18,227 nt of DNA from an uncultured Eubacteriales bacterium (GTDB taxonomy: Bacteria > Bacillota > Clostridia > Oscillospirales > Oscillospiraceae), in NCBI GenBank assembly GCA_900555735.1, contig USMI01000022.1, positions 1 through 18,227 on the forward strand, in the 5' to 3' direction. The notes beneath the pieces are model-generated. The model saw nothing but the letters and a program-made list of their open reading frames with translations, did not search any database and was not told where the DNA came from. A program made the position numbers and the translations under genes. Shown one piece after another: positions 1-7,203 of this stretch. The stretch's first letter is position 1, and the number at the start of each line of letters is the position of its first letter.

Positions 1-1351
1 TCACCTTGGCGTCGAAGCCGTCCTGCCAGTGGGAGAAGCGGAAGTACAGGAAATACACCACAGAGCTGAGCGCCCATGTGAGGGGATAGGCCCAATAGAC
101 ATAAACGATCTCGTGGAACAGATGCATCATCAGCGTGATATACAGGATGCGGATGACGCACCAGATAGACAGCATGATGGCCATGGGGACGAACGCCTTG
201 CCTGCGCCGCGGCAGACGCTGGCAACCGCGTGGGAGAAGGCCAGCAGGAAATAGAACAGACAGATGGTACGGGTCTCCAGCACGCCCAGCTCCAGTACGC
301 CCGGCGTTTCGGAGAACAGGCCGATCAGCCACGGCGCGCCCAGATAGGTCAGCACACCGATGATCTCCGCGATGGTGGGGGCCGCCAGAATACCGAACCG
401 TGCGCCCCGGCGGGCACGCTCCTTCTGCCCCGCGCCGAGGTTCTGGCTGACGTAGGTGGTGATGGCCATGGAGAAGCTGGTGACCGGCAGGAAGGCAAAG
501 CCCTCAATCTTGGAATACGCGCCGTAGGCCGCCATGGCGTCCTTGCCGAAGGAGTTGATGTTGGTCTGCACCACCACATTGGCCAGCGCAATAACGGAAT
601 TCTGCACGCCGGCGGGCAGGCCGTAGCGTAGGATCTCCCGCAGCAGCGCCCCGTCGATCCGCAGGGCGCTCCAGCGGAGCTGGAAGATGGTACCCTTTTT
701 CGTCAGGTGCAGCAGGCACAGCACCACGCTGACCGCCTGCGAAATGATGGTGGCGATGGCCGCCGACCACACCCCCCAGCGGAACACGCCCACAAACAGC
801 AGATCAAGGGCGATATTGGTCAGAGACGAGACGATCAGATAGTACAGGGGACGGCGGCTGTCGCCCAGTGCGTTCATGATGCCGGTGAAGGTGTTGTACA
901 TGACCACCGTGCCGATACCGGCGAAATAGCAGCGGAAATAGCTGACGGCGTCATCCATCACCTGGGGATCAGTCTCCATCCACCGCAGCAGCGTGGGGGT
1001 AAAGCCCACGCCCACAGCGGTAAGGAATACGCTGCTGAGTACGCCCAGCAGCACCGTGGTGTGAATGGTGCGGGACACCCGCTCATAGTCCCCCGCGCCG
1101 AAATAGCGGGAGATGGCTACGCCCGCGCCGGTGGCCGCTCCGGCAAAGAAGCTGACCAGCAAAAACACCAGCGGCCCGGAGGCACTGACGGCGGCCAGCG
1201 CGTTATCCCCCAGAAATTTGCTGACGATCAGCGCGTCGGCGGTGTTATAAAGCTGCTGGAACAGCTGGCTGAGGAAAATAGGTACGGCAAACACGCTGAT
1301 AAGACGCCAGGGAACACCGTGGGTCATATCCTTGGTTCCGGCGGATGCCAT
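1..1351 (-). CDS. MATE family multidrug/cation efflux transporter (3' end cut by window edge)
   Basis: A polytopic inner-membrane antiporter of the MATE (NorM/DinF-like) family, which exports drugs or metabolites in exchange for Na+ or H+. The reading frame is open from an ATG preceded by AGGAG to the left edge: 450 codons with no stop. Family members are about 450 residues, so only the last few are likely missing. The N-terminus (MTHGVPWRLI, then a membrane segment containing FLSQLFQQLYNTADALIVSK) is the classic MATE opening. An internal second half restarts near LREILRYGLPAGVQNS, with a QTNINSFG-type segment, as expected for two six-helix bundles. It lies 66 bp downstream of trkH on the same strand and may be partly co-transcribed through the hairpin between them. 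The substrate cannot be told from sequence. Family call is firm. Confidence 0.93.
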   Translation of the reverse strand, partial: MASAGTKDMTHGVPWRLISVFAVPIFLSQLFQQLYNTADALIVSKFLGDNALAAVSASGPLVFLLVSFFAGAATGAGVAISRYFGAGDYERVSRTIHTTVLLGVLSSVFLTAVGVGFTPTLLRWMETDPQVMDDAVSYFRCYFAGIGTVVMYNTFTGIMNALGDSRRPLYYLIVSSLTNIALDLLFVGVFRWGVWSAAIATIISQAVSVVLCLLHLTKKGTIFQLRWSALRIDGALLREILRYGLPAGVQNSVIALANVVVQTNINSFGKDAMAAYGAYSKIEGFAFLPVTSFSMAITTYVSQNLGAGQKERARRGARFGILAAPTIAEIIGVLTYLGAPWLIGLFSETPGVLELGVLETRTICLFYFLLAFSHAVASVCRGAGKAFVPMAIMLSIWCVIRILYITLMMHLFHEIVYVYWAYPLTWALSSVVYFLYFRFSHWQDGFDAKV

Positions 1352-1385
1352 GGATCTCACGCTCCTTTCAGAAATAGGGAAGATA

Positions 1386-1412
1386 AGCGCCCAGACAGAG
1401 CGTCTGAGCGCT
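1386..1412 (-). terminator. Stem-loop between trkH and the MATE gene, weak terminator or processing hairpin
   Basis: On the minus strand the arm AGCGCTCAGAC pairs with GTCTGGGCGCT around a five-base loop, giving 11 pairs including one G-U. The bases after it (TATCTTCC) are only modestly U-rich, so full termination is doubtful. Partial termination or mRNA stabilisation after trkH is as likely. Confidence 0.5.
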
Positions 1413-1417
1413 ATTGT

Positions 1418-2863
1418 TTACTTGTTGCGCCATGTGGAGGGGCTCAGCAGCACCAGCAGGGGCATCAGCTCCAGACGGCCCATCAGCATGATGAGGGTCA
1501 GCACCAGCTTGCTGAACCATGAGAGGGGGGCGAAGTTGGCCATGGGGCCGAGAGCGCCCAGCGACGGGCCTACATTGCTGATGCAGGTCAGCGCCGCCAC
1601 GAAGGACTCCGTAAAGCCCAGCACGTCCAGCGAGACCACCAGCGTGCCGGCCATCAGGATCAGCAGATACGCCACCTGAAACATGTGGGCGGAGGTAACG
1701 GCCCGTTCATCCACGCTCTGGCCGTCCATGGTGATGACGGATACCCGGTTGGGGTGGATGATGTGATCCAGCTCCCGCCGCAGACTCTTGACCTGCAGCA
1801 TCAACCGGCTGACCTTCATGCCGCCCGCGGTGGAACCGGCGCAGCCGCCCACATACATCAGCAGCACCAGAATACAGCGGCTGAAGGTGGGCCACAGGGT
1901 GAAGTCCTTGGTGGCGTAGCCGGTGGTGCTCATGATGGTGGTGGCCTGAAAGGCGGCATCCTTGGCCGACTCGTACCAGCCCTGCCCCAGCTCCACATGC
2001 AGGTCAACGCAGATGAGAGTGATGGTGATGGCCAAGATCAGCAGATACCACCGCAGCTCCTCGCTGCGCAGGGCGTCCTTGATCCGTCCCCGGACAACGG
2101 CGTACAGCAGCGAGAAATTGATGCCCGCCAGAAACGTAAAGACTACGATGACCCATGTGATGGCGTCTGATTGATAGGAGGCGATGGAGGTGTTGCGGAC
2201 AGAGAAGCCGCCGGTGGCCATGGTGGTAAAGGCGTGGTTCACCGCGTCGAACCATGACATGCCCGCGATCCGCAGCGCCACGGCCTCCGCCGCCGTCAGC
2301 ACGATATAGATGGTGTAGAGGATCTTGGCGGTGCCGCCCACACGGGGCACCAGCTTGGACTTGATGGGGCCGGGGCTTTCCGCCTTCATCAGGTAGTAGG
2401 CGCCGTCGCCCAGATGGGGCATCAGCGCAAGGAACAGCACCAGCACGCCCATGCCGCCCATCCACTGGGTCTCGCTGCGCCAGAAGAGGATGCTGGGCGG
2501 CATAGTCTCCACCGAGTCCAGAATGGTGGCGCCGGTGGTGGTCAGGCCGGAGGCCGTCTCGAACAGTGCGTCCACGAAGGAGGGAATGGTGTCCGACAGC
2601 AGATAGGGGAACGCGCCCAGCAGCGTCAGTGCTACCCACGCCAGCGCCACGGCGGCATAGGCGTCGCGGCCCTGCATCCGCATGCGGTTCACCGGCACCA
2701 GATAGCCCAGCGAGCCAAGGATACCGCACAGCAGCGTCGAGGAGAGGAACGCCTCCCAGCAGCCGTCGCCATACCCCAGACTTACCAGCAGCGGCAGCAG
2801 CATGAAGCCCGCCTCTACCCACAGGATATAGCCCACTGTGCGGGTGATCAATCGAATATTCAT
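1418..2863 (-). CDS. trkH: TrkH/KtrB family potassium uptake channel subunit
   Basis: A 481-residue membrane protein that forms the K+-conducting part of a Trk/Ktr uptake system. All four pore loops of the superfamily are visible, each with its selectivity glycine: TTTGAT (about 108-113), TMATGGFS (214-221), STTGYAT (312-318) and SNVGPS (429-434). Hydrophobic helices flank each one. The C-terminus, MLMGRLELMPLLVLL, is typical of TrkH. Start chosen at the ATG of MNIRLITRTV, with GAGG upstream; the frame extends 28 codons further but lacks a matching ribosome binding site and begins with non-TrkH-like sequence. Transcribed from the promoter at 2909-2938. No TrkA/KtrA regulatory (RCK) subunit is present in the window, and the gene directly upstream is divergent, so the partner must be encoded elsewhere or beyond the MATE gene. 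Confidence 0.95.
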   Translation of the reverse strand: MNIRLITRTVGYILWVEAGFMLLPLLVSLGYGDGCWEAFLSSTLLCGILGSLGYLVPVNRMRMQGRDAYAAVALAWVALTLLGAFPYLLSDTIPSFVDALFETASGLTTTGATILDSVETMPPSILFWRSETQWMGGMGVLVLFLALMPHLGDGAYYLMKAESPGPIKSKLVPRVGGTAKILYTIYIVLTAAEAVALRIAGMSWFDAVNHAFTTMATGGFSVRNTSIASYQSDAITWVIVVFTFLAGINFSLLYAVVRGRIKDALRSEELRWYLLILAITITLICVDLHVELGQGWYESAKDAAFQATTIMSTTGYATKDFTLWPTFSRCILVLLMYVGGCAGSTAGGMKVSRLMLQVKSLRRELDHIIHPNRVSVITMDGQSVDERAVTSAHMFQVAYLLILMAGTLVVSLDVLGFTESFVAALTCISNVGPSLGALGPMANFAPLSWFSKLVLTLIMLMGRLELMPLLVLLSPSTWRNK

Positions 2864-2908
2864 GAAATCATTACCTCGTTTATTGCAAAAAGGCAGACAA
2901 TTACCATT

Positions 2909-2938
2909 ATTATAGCCCCGGAGAGAGGAAACTGTCAA
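2909..2938 (-). promoter_or_regulatory. Promoter of trkH
   Basis: On the minus strand a TTGACA -35 (2938-2933) and a TATAAT -10 (2914-2909) are separated by 18 bp. Both hexamers match the SigA consensus perfectly. The start of transcription would fall about 40 bases before the trkH ATG. Confidence 0.8.
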
Positions 2939-3020
2939 GCCTAACACCCTCTTTACACGCCGGAGGACAGGCGGTAGACATAAAACTTTTGAAAATCGGG
3001 GAGAAAATGAAACGTCCGGC

Positions 3021-3048
3021 TTGCTTTTAAAAAAATTTATGGTATACT
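3021..3048 (+). promoter_or_regulatory. Promoter of the murA-rlmH cluster
   Basis: TTGCTT (3021-3026) and TATACT (3043-3048) are separated by 16 bp in a locally AT-rich stretch. It is divergent from the trkH promoter, with about 80 bp between the -35 boxes. It implies a leader of about 140 bases before murA. Confidence 0.7.
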
Positions 3049-3054
3049 TACTAT

Positions 3055-3196
3055 GTAATTGTGCGTTTATCTTTCTACACTATATGGTGTATGAAGTTTT
3101 CCGCTGTGGGTAAGATAAGCGTCGGACAGAGTTTCCGGCGACGACCTTCCATCGCTGCCCGCGGCTTTGTAAAAGTTGGAAGAGAGGGTGCAAATT
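3055..3196 (+). other. murA 5' leader with two small hairpins
   Basis: This stretch between the predicted transcription start and murA has no gene. Two short stem-loops can be drawn: 3076-3091 (TACACT with GGTGTA, an imperfect palindrome near +22 that could also be an operator) and 3120-3140 (CGTCGGA with TCCGGCG, one G-U pair). Neither is followed by a U-tract, and I recognise no known riboswitch or leader motif. Function unknown. Confidence 0.3.
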
Positions 3197-4492
3197 TTGA
3201 ATAAGTATATTGTCAACGGCGGTCATCCCCTGTATGGCGAGGTCACGGTCAGCGGCGCGAAAAACGCGGCGGTGGCTATCATTCCCGCGGCCCTGATGGT
3301 AGATGGCGTGTGCCGGATCGAAAACATTCCCCAGATCAGTGACGTGACGCTGTTCTTCTCCATTCTGGATGAGCTGGGCGCCAAGGTGCGGGTGCTGAAT
3401 CCCCACGCGGTGGAGCTGGACTGCCGCACCATCCGCTCGACCCGCCCCAGCTATGAGCTGGCGCGGCGCATCCGGGCCAGCTATTACCTGCTGGGTGCGC
3501 TGCTGGGCCGCTTCGGCGAGGCCACGGTGGCCATGCCCGGCGGCTGCGATTTCGGCGTGCGGCCTATCGACCAGCATATCAAGGGCTTTACCGCCATGGG
3601 CGCGCAGGTGTCCGTGGAGGGCGGATATATCAACGCCCGTGCCAAAAACGGTCACCTCCATGGCGCCAACGTCTATCTGGATGTGGTGTCCGTGGGCGCG
3701 ACCATGAACATCATGATGGCGGCGGCGCTGGCCGAGGGTACGACCGTGATCGAAAACGCCGCCCGTGAGCCCCACATCGTGGATCTGGCCAACTTCCTGA
3801 ACTCCATGGGCGCGGACGTAAAGGGCGCAGGTACGGATTCCATCAAGATCCGCGGCGTCAAGCGCCTGAACGGCGGCAGCTATGCCATCATCCCCGACCA
3901 GATCGAGGCGGGCACCTACATGGCGGCGGTGGCCGCCACCGGCGGTGAGCTGCTGATCCGCAACGTGATCCCCAAGCACATGGACTGCATCAGCGCCAAG
4001 CTGATGGAGATGGGCGTGGAGATCGAGGAGAACGGCGACGAGATGCTGGTGCGGCGCACCGGCCGTTTGCAGCGCACCAATATCAAGACTATGCCCTATC
4101 CCGGCTTCCCCACGGATATGCAGCCTCAGATCGCTTCGGTGCTGGCGCTGGCCGACGGCACCAGCCTTATTACCGAGAGCGTGTGGAACAACCGCTTCAA
4201 GTATGTGGATGAATTGAAGCGCCTTGGCGCCCGTATTCAGGTGGACGGCAAGATGGCCGTGCTGGAGGGCGTGGATCATTTCACCGGCGCACCGGTGCAG
4301 GCGCCTGACCTGCGTGCCGGCGCGGCGCTGGTCATCGCGGCGCTGGCCGCCCATGGCACTACCGAGATCAGCCATGTGCAGTATATCGAGCGGGGCTACG
4401 AGGATATCGTGGGCAAGTTGCGTGCCGTCGGCGGGGATATCTGCATGGTGGATGAGCCGGAGGCGGAAAAGGAAGAGGCCCGCATCGGGTAA
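3197..4492 (+). CDS. murA: UDP-N-acetylglucosamine 1-carboxyvinyltransferase (MurA)
   Basis: Cytoplasmic enzyme that transfers enolpyruvate from PEP to UDP-GlcNAc, the committed step of peptidoglycan synthesis and the target of fosfomycin. The 431-residue product has the family hallmarks: SGAKNAAV with the active-site lysine at 22, and the catalytic loop MPGGCDFGVRPIDQH with the reactive cysteine at 117, so fosfomycin binding is expected to be intact. PGFPTDMQPQ near the middle and an RAGAALVIAAL segment near the end are also typical. I chose the TTG at 3197 (protein starting MNKYIVNGGHPLYGEV) because GAGAGGG sits eight bases before it and the N-terminus aligns with other MurA proteins. In-frame TTG 3176 and GTG 3188 would add residues or clash with the ribosome binding site. 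First gene of a plus-strand cluster with rlmH. Confidence 0.97.
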   Translation: MNKYIVNGGHPLYGEVTVSGAKNAAVAIIPAALMVDGVCRIENIPQISDVTLFFSILDELGAKVRVLNPHAVELDCRTIRSTRPSYELARRIRASYYLLGALLGRFGEATVAMPGGCDFGVRPIDQHIKGFTAMGAQVSVEGGYINARAKNGHLHGANVYLDVVSVGATMNIMMAAALAEGTTVIENAAREPHIVDLANFLNSMGADVKGAGTDSIKIRGVKRLNGGSYAIIPDQIEAGTYMAAVAATGGELLIRNVIPKHMDCISAKLMEMGVEIEENGDEMLVRRTGRLQRTNIKTMPYPGFPTDMQPQIASVLALADGTSLITESVWNNRFKYVDELKRLGARIQVDGKMAVLEGVDHFTGAPVQAPDLRAGAALVIAALAAHGTTEISHVQYIERGYEDIVGKLRAVGGDICMVDEPEAEKEEARIG

Positions 4493-4507
4493 TTGAACGA
4501 TCATATT

Positions 4508-4539
4508 CAGCGTCTGCCCGGCGATACCGGCGGGCGCTG
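4508..4539 (+). terminator. Intercistronic GC-rich hairpin between murA and rlmH
   Basis: CAGCGTCTGCCCGG pairs with CCGGCGGGCGCTG (two G-U pairs, one bulged C) around a five-base CGATA loop. Only scattered Ts follow (AGTTACTTTTA), and the rlmH ribosome binding site lies about 12 bases further. It could attenuate read-through or protect the murA message; a full terminator is uncertain. Confidence 0.5.
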
Positions 4540-4562
4540 AGTTACTTTTACGAGGTGGACAT

Positions 4563-5042
4563 ATGCAGCGGATCACCGTACTGTGCGTGGGCAAGCTGAA
4601 GGAAAAATTTTATGCCGACGCGGCGGCGGAGTACTGCAAGCGGCTGAGCCGGTACTGCAAGATCGAGGTGACGGAGCTGCCGGAGACGCGCCTTCCGGAG
4701 GATCCCTCTCCTGCGGAGATCAAAAAGGCGCTGGCGGCCGAGGCCACCGCCATCCGGCAGAAGCTGGAGGGCGGCGCGGTAGTGGCCATGTGTATCGAGG
4801 GGCAGACCTGCTCCAGCGAGGCGCTGTCGAAAAAGCTGGCGGCCTTCGCGCTGGAGGGAAAAAGCAAGGTGACGTTTTTGATCGGCGGCAGCTTCGGGCT
4901 GGACGAGACGCTGAAAAAGCAGGCCGACTGGCGCTTGAGCATGTCGCCCATGACGTTCCCCCACCATCTGGCGCGGGTGATGCTGCTGGAACAGATCTAT
5001 CGCGCGTGCCAGATCGCGGAGGGCACGCGCTATCATAAATGA
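4563..5042 (+). CDS. rlmH: 23S rRNA (pseudouridine-1915-N3)-methyltransferase RlmH
   Basis: A small SPOUT-class methyltransferase that methylates pseudouridine 1915 in helix 69 of 23S rRNA on assembled 70S ribosomes, using S-adenosylmethionine. The 159-residue length is exactly that of the family. The N-terminus ITVLCVGKLKEKFY and the knotted C-terminal SAM site are clear: LIGGSFGLDE at about 106-115, then SMSPMTFPHHLAR and the invariant ending EQIYRACQIAEGTRYHK. The ATG follows GAGGTGG. It sits between murA and a DUF2007-type gene on the same strand; RlmH genes are commonly found among unrelated housekeeping genes in Bacillota, so the neighbours say little about its role. Confidence 0.97.
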   Translation: MQRITVLCVGKLKEKFYADAAAEYCKRLSRYCKIEVTELPETRLPEDPSPAEIKKALAAEATAIRQKLEGGAVVAMCIEGQTCSSEALSKKLAAFALEGKSKVTFLIGGSFGLDETLKKQADWRLSMSPMTFPHHLARVMLLEQIYRACQIAEGTRYHK

Positions 5043-5058
5043 CGAGGGAGGTTTTGTG

Positions 5059-5445
5059 ATGAGTTTTTGGAATAATTTAATCCATAAGGGGGAGCTTCCG
5101 CAGGACTTTTGGGAGGATTTTATGGGAGCTTCTGCTTGGAGCTTCCATAAAAAGAAGCTGGACTGGCCGCTGGAGGAGAACGGCGAAAAGGTGAAGGCCG
5201 TGCTGCTGAAGGAGACCTTCGACTCTCCGGCGGAGTCCGACATGGTGATCTCCATGCTGGCGGCCTACGGTATTCCCTGCTTCAAGTACTATGACAAGGA
5301 CGGCGGCGCGGGAAAGGTCATCAACGGCTTTTCCGGCTATGGCGCGTCGCTGTATGTGCCTCAGACCATGCTGGAGGAGGCCAAAAATATTCTGGATGCA
5401 AAAGTGGTAGAGGAGGACGAAAACGATGCTGGATTACATGCATGA
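5059..5445 (+). CDS. DUF2007-type small protein of unknown function
   Basis: A 128-residue, soluble-looking protein. Residues 48-112 (AVLLKETFDSPAESDMVISM, then LAAYGIPCFKYYD and the end SLYVPQTMLEEAKNIL) have the pattern of the DUF2007 'putative signal transducing protein' fold: a short beta-alpha unit, GIPC, then a hydrophobic strand and an EEAKNIL helix. Residues 1-47 are an aromatic, charged extension (MSFWNNLIHKGELPQDFWED) that is not part of that domain. The ATG at 5059 is preferred over the adjacent GTG at 5056 because GGGAGG is then seven bases away. It begins 16 bases after rlmH, and its end overlaps the next gene by 20 bases, so translational coupling with the phosphomutase is likely. 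Biochemical function is unknown; the domain match is from memory of the family. Confidence 0.85.
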   Translation: MSFWNNLIHKGELPQDFWEDFMGASAWSFHKKKLDWPLEENGEKVKAVLLKETFDSPAESDMVISMLAAYGIPCFKYYDKDGGAGKVINGFSGYGASLYVPQTMLEEAKNILDAKVVEEDENDAGLHA

Positions 5446-7156
5446 GTATGAAAAGTGGCTGCACAGCGGCGCGCTGACGGCGGACGAGGTGAAGGAGCTT
5501 CAGTCCATCGCCGGAGACGAGAAGGAGATCGAGAGCCGGTTCTACGGCCCGCTGGAGTTCGGCACCGCCGGACTGCGGGGCACCATGAAGGTGGGCCTGC
5601 ACCAGATGAACGTGTACGTCATCCGCTGGGCCACGCAGGGCTTTGCCAACGTGATCTGCGCCGAGGGTGAGGAAGCCAGAAAACGGGGCGTGGCCATCTG
5701 CATGGACTGCCGCCGCCACTCCATGGAATTTGCCCGGGCCGCTGCCGAGGTATGCGCCGCCAACGGCATCCATGTGCGCATTTTCGAGGCGCTGCGTCCC
5801 ACGCCGGAGCTGAGCTTCGCCGTGCGGGAGTACGGCTGCCAAGCGGGCATCAACGTCACCGCCAGCCATAACCCCAAGGAATACAACGGCTACAAGGTCT
5901 ATTGGGAGGACGGCGCACAGCTGCCCCCTCACCATGCCGCCGCCATCGCCGCGGAGCTGGAGAAGATCGACATCTTCACCGGCGTGAAGCGCATGGACTT
6001 TGACGAGGCAGTCAAGGCCGGCCTCATTGAGACCATGGGCGACGAGACCGACCGCAAATTCATGGCCAACGTTATGGCCATGGTCAACGATTACGATTCT
6101 GTCGCCAAGGTGGCGGACACCTTCCAGGTGGTGTACACCCCCTTCCACGGCTGCGGCCACAAGCTGGTGCCGGAGGCCCTGACCCGTCTGGGCATCAAGC
6201 ACCTGCACTGCGTACCGGAGCAGATGGTCATTGACGGCGACTTCCCCACCGTGGTGTCTCCCAACCCGGAAAACCCCGAGGGCTTCTATCTGGCCATCGC
6301 GCTGGCCGACAAGGTAAAGGCTGATTTCATCGTGGGCACCGACCCGGACAGCGACCGCGTGGGCATCATGGTCCGCAACAAGGAGGGCAAGTTCCAGCCC
6401 GTCAGCGGCAACCAGACCGGCGTGCTGCTGAGCGATTACCTGTACGGCGCCATGAAGCGCAGCGGCAAGCTGCCGGAGCATCCCGTCATGCTGAAAACCA
6501 TCGTCACCACCGAGATGGCCCGCAAGGTAGCCGAGGCCCACGGCGTTACCTGCTATGATACCTTTACCGGCTTCAAGTTCATGGCCGAGAAGAAGAACCA
6601 GCTGGAATCCGCCGGCGAGGGCAAGGTGGTGTTCTCCTATGAGGAGAGCTACGGCTACATGCTGGGCGACTACGTCCGGGACAAGGACGCCGTTACCGCT
6701 TCCCTGCTGCTGACGGAGATGGCCGCGTGGTACGCCGCCCAGGGCATGACCCTGTACGACGCGCTGGACGTGCTGTACAAAAAGTACGGCTGGTACGGCG
6801 AAAAGACCTACAATCTGGTGATGCCCGGTCTGGACGGTCTGGAGAAGATGGCAAGCCTGATGAAGGCCCTGCGGGAAAACCCGCCCGCCGAGATTTCCGG
6901 CGCAGCCGTCATCCGCCGCAAGGATTACACCGACGGCAGCGTGGTGGACTGCGCCACCGGCGCGGTGTCCGAAATGGAGTTGAAGGGCAGCAATGTGCTG
7001 CGCTATGAGCTGGCGGACGGCACTACCATTCTGGTGCGCCCCTCCGGCACCGAACCGAAGATCAAGGTCTATATCCTGACCATCGGCAAGGACGCGGCCG
7101 AGCGTGACGCCAACATTGAGAAGTACGGCCAGTGGGCGGAAGCCTTGGCCAAGTAA
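5426..7156 (+). CDS. Phospho-sugar mutase (alpha-D-phosphohexomutase family, PgcA-like)
   Basis: Interconverts hexose 1- and 6-phosphates, probably glucose and possibly mannose, supplying sugar-1-phosphate for nucleotide sugars and glycogen or teichoic acid precursors. The 576-residue product has every family signature in order: FGTAGLRG (45-52), phosphoserine loop TASHNPKEYNGYK with Ser147, Mg-binding DPDSDR (306-311), sugar-binding EESYGY (about 405-410) and phosphate-binding RPSGTEPK near the C-terminus. The length matches the Bacillus PgcA/PGM type and is longer than GlmM (about 450). The start at 5426 has GAGGAGG nine bases upstream and lies inside the preceding gene; a second ATG at 5438 is possible. 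Last gene of the cluster, followed directly by the terminator at 7161-7203. Exact substrate preference cannot be read from the sequence. Confidence 0.93.
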   Translation: MLDYMHEYEKWLHSGALTADEVKELQSIAGDEKEIESRFYGPLEFGTAGLRGTMKVGLHQMNVYVIRWATQGFANVICAEGEEARKRGVAICMDCRRHSMEFARAAAEVCAANGIHVRIFEALRPTPELSFAVREYGCQAGINVTASHNPKEYNGYKVYWEDGAQLPPHHAAAIAAELEKIDIFTGVKRMDFDEAVKAGLIETMGDETDRKFMANVMAMVNDYDSVAKVADTFQVVYTPFHGCGHKLVPEALTRLGIKHLHCVPEQMVIDGDFPTVVSPNPENPEGFYLAIALADKVKADFIVGTDPDSDRVGIMVRNKEGKFQPVSGNQTGVLLSDYLYGAMKRSGKLPEHPVMLKTIVTTEMARKVAEAHGVTCYDTFTGFKFMAEKKNQLESAGEGKVVFSYEESYGYMLGDYVRDKDAVTASLLLTEMAAWYAAQGMTLYDALDVLYKKYGWYGEKTYNLVMPGLDGLEKMASLMKALRENPPAEISGAAVIRRKDYTDGSVVDCATGAVSEMELKGSNVLRYELADGTTILVRPSGTEPKIKVYILTIGKDAAERDANIEKYGQWAEALAK

Positions 7157-7160
7157 CAGG

Positions 7161-7203
7161 GAATAAAAAATGCTGTGCCTTCCGGCACAGCATTTTTTTA
7201 TTC
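7161..7203. terminator. Bidirectional intrinsic terminator between the phosphomutase and the ECF gene
   Basis: ATGCTGTGCC pairs with GGCACAGCAT around a TTCC loop. The flanking A-run (7165-7170) and T-run (7193-7199) extend the pairing to about 19 bp and give a U-tract on both strands. It closes two convergent genes, and its right arm contains the stop codon of the ECF gene. Confidence 0.92.

Noticed and set aside
3080..4594. 504-codon minus-strand open frame opposite murA
   Set aside because: Runs through murA and its leader, has a compositionally biased translation, and has no family resemblance or convincing ribosome binding site.
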